From Isoetes taiwanensis (lineage: Eukaryota > Streptophyta > Lycopodiopsida > Isoetales > Isoetaceae): DNA of 64,000 bases. How positions within the stretch are numbered: position 1 is the first letter of the stretch; the number at the start of each line of letters is the position of its first letter. The stretch is from positions 620,001 through 684,000 of the forward strand of contig JAJEKV010000005.1 in assembly GCA_021234155.1 (NCBI GenBank). The letters run 5' to 3'. This document shows, one piece after another, positions 55,747 through 64,000 of the stretch. The notes beneath the pieces are model-generated. The model was given only the letters and a program-made list of their open reading frames with translations, did not search any database and had not been told where the DNA came from. The translations under genes and the position numbers were made by a program.

Positions 55747-55922
55747 ATGAAAGAGTGTCAATGAATGCGGGTAATGCCTGTATGCAGATGGTTATGCAAG
55801 AAAAAACAGAAGGTGCATTGGGTAATGCCTGTATGCAGATGCTTATGCAAGAAAAAACAGAAGGTGCATTGGGTAATGCCTGTATGCAGATGCTTATGCA
55901 AGACGAAACAAAAAGGCGCAGC
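55693..55922. repeat. 51-bp minisatellite derived from the PPR E2-coding sequence
   Basis: Units begin GGTAATGCCTGTATGCAGAT at 55770, 55821 and 55872. A diverged first unit (AACGCTTATGCAGATGCTTA...) is the last part of the PPR frame itself, at 55693. The period is 17 codons, so all frames stay open: GNACMQMLMQEKTEGAL repeats in the plus sense. Confidence 0.9.
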
Positions 55923-56823
55923 AGGAAAAGTGTGCATAAGATTGCTCTTGACTGCAAAGTAATCATTTCCCTTATGGTTACGACAATGATCATTGATGCA
56001 CAGAGTTCCTACTACATTCGGCCACATGCAGTGCTCGTGTCTAGCCCATGGTCCAGGTACCCTTTTTTTGTTTTCTAAACAAGTAACAGCTAACTGATAT
56101 TTAACTAAAGAGTTAGTTCTCAATTTGAATAAGAGTTTCCCTTCTTTTATCAGGCACAAATCTAAGTTCAGATAGTGCAACTTATTGGACAATTATGGAA
56201 TGACGTCTTTATACAGCATTAAAACTGCTGAGAGATATTCATAAAAGGCAATTAATGCAGAAAATTTCAATTGCCATTCCTCAAGAGTGACATCTAGAAG
56301 CAGAACGGAACAAAATGAAGGGGAACCCATTTAGCTGTGAAAATGACAATCTCATGAGGAAGTTGGCTTCAAAGCTTTTCATTATTGCCTCCTATAAACT
56401 TTACAGTATGTGAACCCATAATCCTAGTGATATGGATACTGAGGTGCAAAATCTGGTTGACTTATGTACGACCCTGCTCCTTTTTGTTAAAATGACTGCT
56501 TGCATTTGACTACACAAGAGCATATGTGGAGCGCAGCATGTGATTTGTAGCTCCTCTTTTGTTATTCAAATACTGATCGACATGTTCCTCTACTGGTGGA
56601 GAACAAAGAAAAAAGAATGAATTTTTCTTGCAACACATGCATAAACCCAGATGTTCCAAAAATGATCGCAGGCCACATGCAGTTTAGAAAATTTTGTTTT
56701 ACAGCACACTAAAATATAGAAAGTAACATCAAGTTCATTTCTTTCCCATTTTGTAAGACCCAAAAATGAAACTCTCATAGAACAAAACTGTCTCTCTTTC
56801 TTACACAGCAGAACTGCTGCTAA
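55923..56823. other. no gene seen
   Basis: Spacer between the PPR gene and the 3' end of TIM13, including the likely 3' UTR of the latter. Confidence 0.5.
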
Positions 56824-57390
56824 CTAACGGTGCATAGAAGATGCCATGGCCTTACCCATCAAGGTTGCAGCTTCAATAAAACGATCTACACAGCGAGACA
56901 CACAACTACTCTCGCTACCAGTCAAGCTGGAACTGGGTTTAGTCACACATTTTGCGAAACATTTGTCCCTGGCTTTCTGCATTGACAGCAAATTCAAGCT
57001 GCTTAAAAAAGAAAATTGGATAATAAAGTATAACAAAGTTTTTATTGTTGCTTATGATCAATTGTAAGCAAAAGTTGCAAGCCATCTCTGATTATTGCCA
57101 AAACGGTCAGAATTTGTACCAAAAAAAAAAACAAAAATTGTTTCTCACTTTCTGCATTGACAGATCATGTGAAAGGAAACGGAAGGGGAGACAACAAAAG
57201 AACGTCCTATGCTGTTTGTTATAAATTTATACGTTTCTGTGATTAAAAAAGAGAGACTTTGAATTTGAGGAGAAATTTTTACCTCAAAGAAATCTTTGGC
57301 ATACGCCAACTCCAGCTCTGCCCTGACGCGATCCATTACTTCCTTCGAAGAAGGCTGTCGCTTCGAAGGCGCAGAAGAGTAAGAATCCAT
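56824..57390 (-). CDS. TIM13: mitochondrial intermembrane-space chaperone Tim13
   Basis: Two exons. Exon 1 is 57390-57283 (MDSYSSAPSKRQPSSKEVMD...AYAKDFFE), with donor GAG/GTAAAA. Exon 2 is 56976-56824 (KARDKCFAKC...), with acceptor TGTCAATGCAG/AAAGCC, ending TAG. The join is in frame and yields 86 residues, close to the size of plant Tim13. The twin CX3C motif is intact: CFAKC, a 14-residue spacer with KPSSSLTGSESS, then CVSRC and DRFIEA. Tim8/Tim13-type small Tims form hexameric chaperones that escort hydrophobic precursors across the mitochondrial intermembrane space. They fold through Mia40-driven disulfides and need no cleavable presequence, and none is visible. The 306-nt intron contains an exact 16-bp duplicate of the exon-2 acceptor context at 57148-57163, a possible cryptic splice site. 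This is the best-supported functional gene here. Confidence 0.95.
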
Positions 57391-57419
57391 AGCTGCCTAA
57401 ACCCTGAACCCTAAACCCC

Positions 57420-57734
57420 GGGTTTTAAAAATTGTATCACACTGTCGTCTTTTTGTACCCATAGGTATCTCTAACCCATATCTCTAACCCATACCTTCAT
57501 AATAATTTTTTGGGAAATTTACCAAAATAACCTTAATTCTTGACTTAATTCCCAAAAAGCCCTTTGTATTTTTGAAATTCCCAAAATGCCCTTAATTCTT
57601 AAGTATTTTCACCCGTTTGTTACCCATACCTTAATTTTTTTACTCATTTGTTACCCATACCTTAATTTTTTACCCATACCTTAATTTTTGGGTTGCCCCT
57701 GGGGGGCAAACCCTCGTTTATGTGGGTTTATGGC
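57420..57734. repeat. TIM13 upstream region with TTACCCATACCTTAATTTTT repeats
   Basis: Three copies of TTACCCATACCTTAATTTTT and related (A)CCCATA-CT pieces lie at 57470-57690. TTCCCAAAA-GCCCTT is repeated at 57550-57595. As the region upstream of the minus-strand TIM13 start it should include the promoter. TAACCC-type units resemble, but do not match, plant telomeric TTTAGGG. Confidence 0.6.
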
Positions 57735-57769
57735 ATATCCAAGTATATGCCGGCATATACTTAGGATAT
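57735..57769. other. 35-bp near-perfect palindrome
   Basis: ATATCC-AAGTATATGCC is followed by GGCATATACTTAGGATAT. It is symmetric about GCCGGC except for one extra base. Confidence 0.85.
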
Positions 57770-60700
57770 TTGGTGGTATTGCTCAAACCGGGCTGTTGCC
57801 AATAAAGCTGGCGGTCATCCCTATTGCCACCCAGAACCCCGCCGGGGACCCATGCTATGGCTATGATGCTCGTAGGTGTTGCTCTTCTTTTTGCAGCGGG
57901 GACTCTTACAAACCGTGCTTTTTAGGGCTGCCGAGGATGCACTTTCTTTTCTCATCGGGCATTGTGTTAATTTCTTCATTTGCTATGATACCGGCTTGAC
58001 TTCACCCCAAACTTCTGGGGATAAAGAGTATAGCCAATATGGTGAAAAAAGATAGTCGCGGTTTCTGCAGATACGAGCGCGATGTTCCGAGAGATCAATA
58101 CCGCGTTAATTTCCCAAACACTATGGCGAGGGCGGGGAAGGAGCATCTCAAGCTTTCAAGGCACTTGCATGCATATATTTTGGTGATGCAAAGTGGTATT
58201 GCCCGATGGTTGTGAGCAAACATTTTTTTTTCGTTTTTAAAACTTAAGTCTTCCACATCGGGGTTTATCTTCGGGGAATCTGGCCGGGCTTGCGGGTAAG
58301 CAGGGTGTTGTAGTTTATTCGGTTTTGTTTCTTTTAAGAAGCGAAGGTTTTGTAATTGCATGCGGTGGGGTGTTGCAATGCTTGAGCTTCTCTGGCGAGG
58401 CCCGTTTTCTTCATGCTTGATTTGTTCAGCGCATTTTCACTTATTGAGGGCAAGGGGCTTCTCGGTAATGCTTTCGCTCCTAATTTTTTTTTTTTGTGAA
58501 ATGTGTTTGGGAGGCTTTATATTGAAAGTTAGTGTAGTTTTGTCAAATGTAATACCGGTCGCGGCTTAGCTAAGTTCTTTGAAATCCGCTTTTGCAAAAC
58601 CATGTGGAGGCCATGTAGCACATTAGGGACCTCTCCACGGACCTCTTGGTTTTGAATTTCTATTTTAATTTGCATTTTCGTCGGGGAAGTTGATATTAGA
58701 AATAATGACATAACTGAAAAGGCAAGCTTATAAAAAGGCACTGGGGCTAATAATCCAAGTTCTATTTTTTGAGAGAAATGCGGCAACATTAGTGTACTCG
58801 GCAATGGCGGAGGTTCAAGAGATGTTTTAAAATGCAGAATCTCACCATGAGTAGGCACTTAAAATGATTGTCGATTAACTTTCTAATTGTGGAGATAGAA
58901 AAAGCCATAGATGGAGTGGAATATAGACACGGGGTGCCTCATCCAGATAGTAGGGAGCATAAAATATTAATGTGCAATAGTTGCTCATATTGATAGCGTA
59001 GTTTAGTTTTGGTCGATTTTCTTAGCTCTTAACTTTAAACTTGATCTCGTTCAACTTTAAGCTCCGGGGCAAGGCGGGGCTTCAACTGTAGCTTCAAGTT
59101 ACAATCAAACTCATGCGAGCATAATGTTGCGGGATGCGCCTTATGGGCTTCAATTGTGCGTGCAACTTGGCGCCTATTTGACCACGATCAACTCTTGCGA
59201 AGCCTCCTAATAGACCCTTTGCCTTATGCAGCTTGAGAGATCCTTTTCCTTAACCGGGTGAGCAATTTTTGCTCAAAATTTAGATGAAGTTGTACTTCTT
59301 AAATAAGTGACATGGCAGTTTGGATAAGATGAAGGCGGTAATTTAAAGGTTTGGATAATATATGTCTTTATTTGTTGAGAACCATGCTTGAAATAGGCTC
59401 TCCATATTCAAGACTTAATATGTAGGTTGTATGTGACCAATTAGACTGAGCATATTTGCATTGGGGCGTAGTAGTTTTAGCAAGGCATTAGATTGGCATC
59501 TGCTTGGGAAAGGAGTAGTTTGCATGCTACGTTCTCCATTGAAGGGATTGGAGAATGCTCAATGCGGCCCTAATGTATACGTTGTCGGCCCGCTTCATTG
59601 ATGGAATTATCCTAGGCCACATCTTCATATTATTTGCGCCAAATTGTCTATGAAGCGAGGCGACTATGGGCCGGTGCGGTCTGCGTATTTGGAGAGTGCA
59701 AATCTAGTTTTTTTCTGGGCGGAGACTATGGTAAGCTGGAGCATTTTGCTTTGGGAAAGTCGGTTTGTTACCTTGAGCACTTGGCTCATTTTGTAGCTAT
59801 GGATTTCCTTTCCTCGGTTCCTTACGTTGCTCAAGTTCGAATATTTTGATGTATTTTGCTTTGAACAACCTTTTTCTTGACCTTGAGGCAAATTTGGGCT
59901 ATTCGTTTCCCACTCATCTTCACGATGCTACATATAAAGGTATTGTCACTTTGTATTAAATAGTTAAAGCTATTGATCGGCCTATAGAACATGCATGTTA
60001 GTGAATGTCTGCTGGTTATTTATTTTTTGGCAACATACTGTGGCACTACTATGGGGCTTTTCTTATCCCGAATAGCAATTCAAAGGTATTTTCAAGCATG
60101 GATTTTTAACGTCGTCCTCTAAGAAGAAAGTAAAATTAGGATTTAATGCTGGGTCCCTTTCTCTCGAAGATGGCCTGATCGTCATGCTAGCTTATATGCT
60201 CTGACAACGGTAAGATTCTAAACCAACGTCATAAATTGTACTAACGCCTTTGTTAAACTAGAATTTTAGGCAATATATTCTTGGGCCTCGCTAAGAACCC
60301 GGTGTTGCGATTGTTATGAAGACAAGTAATATGAATAATCCTTATGTTCTGAAAAGTTTAACGAGGTTGTTGGGCCATACCTATTTGTGTCATACGAATA
60401 GTAGCCATCCGATGCATGCATGATGTATGCATCCATGTGAATCATGCCCCTTATTCTGTTTCAAAGCTCGGGGATCACAATTTTGGGCTTCTGAAGATAA
60501 GCTTAACTTAAGAAAGCTCATGTATTTCTTTGCAGTGGAATACTCTTCTCGGTCTTTCTCATGAGATAGAGCAGGATATTTGCTACAGAGCAGAGTGTCT
60601 TCACGATTTCATTATTTTCTGTTGCAATGGTTGAAAACAAACCTTTGACTGCCTTAAAATCTGATGTGTGTTGAAAATGGCCGCAAATGTCCATTGTTTT

Positions 60701-62961
60701 GCTTATCATATTTAATTTTAAAAGCCGTGTGGTAACAATTGGTTCTAGTGATAATAAGGCACAAATTAAAGATAAGGTTAACGTACGCTCAATTGCAATG
60801 CAAATTTCATCATCTACTTGCCTTTGAAATTCATAGTGATGCAAACAGATTTACCAATTTCACACGTCACAAATCTCTTAGAGCTTGAATTGCACACTAT
60901 ACAAAGTGCATATTTTCATGAGTGTTGATAAATGTTGCGAAATGTTAGTGAATCTCGAACTTCTAGATTTTATATGTTAGACATGCAATATATTTACGCC
61001 CATGGGTTATCTAGGAAAATTTTGAGCAACGTTGAGGGAAATGAGAATCTTTAAGTATCTTCATAAAATCTTGAATAACCTTAGGCAAGATGCCATGAAG
61101 GAACATAATAGGAAACCATGGAGAGTCCAATGTGAAATCATAAATTTGTAGGCTAGTCCCAACATTAGAACTTGATGCCTTGATTTTTAAATTTCCCAAA
61201 TTCCAAGCTTGAATTGGATACAAGACAAACTATTGGGTATCTGAGCGAATCTTGATAGAATCTCGACAAATCTTGCAGTATCAAATGACTTGGAATTTGG
61301 AGGGACTCGAAGAGAGTCTAGGCAATCTTGATAGAATATTGGGAATCTAAAGGAATTTTTGCAAAATGTTAGGGAAAATTAAGAGGATCTAGGGGAAATC
61401 TTGGGGGATTTAGTGCCAAATGTAGAACCTGCTATTCTAATCCACAATCAAACACAAGCTATTTGGCTTGATTTCATTCAATCTATGCACAAGTATCTTG
61501 CTCAAATTATGCAAAAAAAAACCTGCATCAAGATTTTGCCTACGTGCAATACATCTACACGATGCAGTTTCTATCAACACATTGGGCACTTTCCAAAACT
61601 CTTAATTGTTATCAAAGGTCCTAATATTAGCTTGGATTGTTGATCTTAGTTTCGACATTTTTTGGCATATTGGAAAGCATTCTCCATTAATGATATTAAG
61701 AGAAAACTAAACAATTTTGAGGGAGCTTTGGTATTGTGATGTACACGAAGCTCTAAGTAATGAAATCTAAGAGAATACTAAGAAATTTAAAGGGAGCCTA
61801 TATATTATGATGTGCACAATAATCTAAGTCGACTTAAAAAGTTTAATGAAATTTGTTAACAACACAAACATATGGCACCACACTAACGGTTGAAGATGTG
61901 TTAACCGTACTAGGTTATTACATGTTTCAGCTTTTCTTAAGGTACAATCTGCAACTAAGAGAATCAACATGGGTTTACAATTTAGGATCCTATAAGAGGA
62001 ATATTAAAAAGCATTACTTAGGAAGATTTCATTAATAAGATATGCAAGAACGGGAAAACTAAAATTGCAAGCTGCATTAATTGAGGCAAAAGAGTTACAA
62101 AGTTTGATTGCACACTACTTCCATAGAAAAGGTAAATCTTTTGTTATTGTAAGCTATGAATCCATAGCATTACCTTTTTTCTTCGAGGTTTCTAGCAATG
62201 CAGAAACTGAAGTTAAGTGACCTTGCCTTTTTGTTAGCAACTGTCAAGGGAGGACATAGTGAAAAAAGTTATATGGCACTATTCTCATCAAATTATCAAA
62301 TTATTTTACAGCTTTATACTTGTTGGGAGTCTTTACCTTCTAAAGTTCGGCTTCCAATTGAGATGATTGAAAATATAACAATCTCAAAATAAGTTAATAG
62401 TCATAATTTGGATAGGCTGCAAATGTTCGTGAATGCATTTCATGTATGTTGTTGAACAAATAAGCTTATTGAGTTTCTCATATACTGACATAACTCATTC
62501 TCACTGATTGTAAGAATATGGTAGAGATCTACTTTAATTCAAATATAGATTGTGAAAACATGACTTCACTGTTTGATTTAGGCCACTTCACCCTCAAGAA
62601 ACTGGAGGGCAACCCTCTATGCGCAGCACTTTGTTTTTTTTTTTCATTTAAACCATTAATTGTACCACCAATTAAAACATCTACCAAAACAATCATATAA
62701 CGCACTGCATTGCGAAGAATACAGACTGAGAACTGTGCATTGTATTCACATTGTCAACATTAACTTTATATTGAATGTCCACTGTCATGGCACACACAGA
62801 ACACAATACAACACACCAACATCAACAGCATGAAAACGTGTTGTACAAGCCAAAAGGCCACACGAAATCCTCACAAACAACCATCACCAAATGACGCCAA
62901 CACCCTGTTGTACAAGCCAACTAAGGACCCAAGAAGCTCCAACCGGTTCTCCAGCACAACT
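57770..62961. other. no supported gene
   Basis: Only short, motif-free frames, including 60518-60844 minus and 58529-58858 minus. A diverged direct duplication sits near 61685-61830 (TAAGAGAAAACTAA...GGGAGC-T...TGATGTACAC). GAATCT-type repeats occur at 61230-61400. Repeats of TGTTGTACAAGCCAA at 62839 and 62905 lie in the 3' flank of the next gene. Confidence 0.4.
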
Positions 62962-64000
62962 CTATGCCTTCATAGTGCTGGAATGCTGGCGTGCCAGTCG
63001 GTCAATGGCATTGATATGGCGGATACGTATTCCCCTCAGCAGATTCATGTGGCCACGGAAGCCTCTACGCTGCCTGACAGAGATTTTCAGGTCCTCCATC
63101 TCAAGACACTCCAAGGCCTCCTGCATTCTTTGGATGCTGTTGCACAAACTCTCTTTGACACTCCTAATCCCACTCAGCACTTCCTTTGAAAGCAGCTCCA
63201 CATCCACGTGAACGTGGAAGCATTCAGATCCCTCAACACTACCTGGCTGCAAGTAACAAGCATGAATGTCTCCAACTGGCTCTGCATCAGAATCGCTGTC
63301 CAAGTTGATAACAGGATGGACAAATCTATTTGCAGCAGCAACATCTTCACATGCTTCTTCCTTCACTATATCTACAACAGTCACAAGACCTACAAAACCA
63401 AGCATATATACAAGTCAAGATACGAACTATACAAGGAAACCTCACTAGCTAATTCACAGCAACAGATTTTCCATATGAAGTTGGATGTAATCTGGCCACG
63501 GCTGCGACGGGATGTCTACAGGGACTACAACAGGGTCAGACCATCGGTTTCCTGTCTGACAGGGCTCCACATCCTCCATCTCTTCTTCCTCGTCTTCCCT
63601 ATTGCAACGTCCATCAACATCCCAAATTCTCTTTCTCCTCCTCCTCCCTACCTTTTCAACTGGGACAATTCCTGGCGATGTACCGAAGGTGACTGACCTC
63701 ACATCACGAAGGGTCGCATGGCTAGGATCCAAATTCACCCTCCATGCAGCTTCAACCGCTGCTGTGAAATGAAGGCACAATTAAGCGGCAAAACCCATGC
63801 ACTGCTAAGAATAAATTTCTCTGTCCTCAGCATCATTGCCACAGTTTGCTCCAACGAAGGCGAAACCTGCTTACGTCCATGGTAAAGCACAAAGTGTCGT
63901 GCTTTCTTCATGAGATTTCTATTATCCAAAGTGACAAAGGATTTGATATCACCGGCTCCATACAAAGCATAAAGCTCCTTCCCTCTCTCAATCTGCTCGG
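62962..64000 (-). CDS. multi-exon gene of unknown function, 5' end beyond window
   Basis: Exon at the window edge (64000 to about 63812): EQIERGKELYALYGAGDIKS, ARHFVLYHGRKQVSPSLEQT, LRTEKFILS, with donor AGCA/GTGCAT. The next exon starts at 63761 after TTTCACAG and continues in phase as TAVEAAWRVNLDPSHATLRD, GRRRRKRIWDVDGRC and an acidic EDEEEEMEDVEP. A third exon starts near 63389 after TTTTGTAG: VVDIVKEEACEDVAAANRFV, DSDSDAEPVGDIH, then a helical LLSKEVLSGIRSVKESLCNS, a basic VRQRRGFRGH and the stop at 62962. The acidic and basic patches suggest a nuclear protein, host or transposon-derived. No domain is recognised, and the junction between the second and third exons is not fixed. Confidence 0.55.

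Noticed and set aside
55685-56192. Cys/His-rich minus frames with repeated FFLHKHLHTGIT
   Set aside because: They arise from the 51-bp minisatellite, whose length is a multiple of three.
57470-57690. CCCATA/CTAACCC repeats considered as interstitial telomere sequence
   Set aside because: The units do not match the plant TTTAGGG repeat and the period is about 20 bp.

Overview
The window looks like nuclear DNA of a land plant, most likely a fern or another seed-free plant. The evidence is a long intron-poor PLS-class PPR gene with many DMYAKCGS / KACSSIGQLEKG-type repeats, an intact two-exon plant TIM13 gene, several classes of plant transposon, a nuclear rbcL fragment, and low gene density. 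No ribosome binding sites, operons or prokaryotic genes are expected or seen, and the species is not fixed by the sequence.

Layout. 0.75-3.9 kb (-): decayed, intron-containing transposase-like gene with a GAASQFK...HGKGEHDG signature. 3.9-7.3 kb (-): dead L1-type LINE whose poly(A) end sits next to that gene's start. 8-13.7 kb: almost gene-free but rich in structured repeats. A near-palindrome built on ATGGCGCCAT recurs singly and as a ~60-bp minisatellite, and a duplicated segment carries a 40-bp-arm hairpin with a compensatory arm change. 13.9-20.2 kb (+): the most unusual locus, exons for a Lys/Glu-rich protein, then a ParB-like domain joined to an N6/N4 DNA methyltransferase-like domain. 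This architecture is familiar from bacteria and phages. One intron of this gene holds three tandem copies of the same palindrome.

20.5-28.6 kb (-): nearly complete but dead Ty3/gypsy chromovirus with ~2-kb LTRs, tRNA-iMet-type primer site, gag, protease, RT (catalytic YxDD lost), RNase H, integrase and chromodomain. Its LTRs, and a third LTR fragment at 32.5-33.5 kb, carry a small ORF of about 88 codons. 30.2-31.2 kb: ATT microsatellite, rbcL-derived plastid DNA and a complete 456-bp TRIM with 5-bp target duplications. 33.7-37.7 kb: two copies of a segmental duplication, one interrupted by a 386-bp foldback-bearing insertion. 39.5-42.0 kb (-): hAT-like transposase gene. 43.2-45.0 kb (-): MULE transposase with one clear 78-nt intron. 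46.49-46.92 kb: Mutator-type MITE with a 10-bp target duplication.

47-53 kb is largely featureless. 53.3-55.75 kb (+): PPR gene whose 3' end has expanded into a 51-bp minisatellite. 56.8-57.4 kb (-): intact TIM13. 57.7-62.9 kb: little. 62.96-64.0 kb (-): a multi-exon gene of unknown function running off the right edge.

The genes do not form one pathway. TIM13 and the PPR gene are host organelle-biogenesis genes, and most of the rest is transposon debris. Single-nucleotide frame breaks recur in otherwise coherent reading frames.
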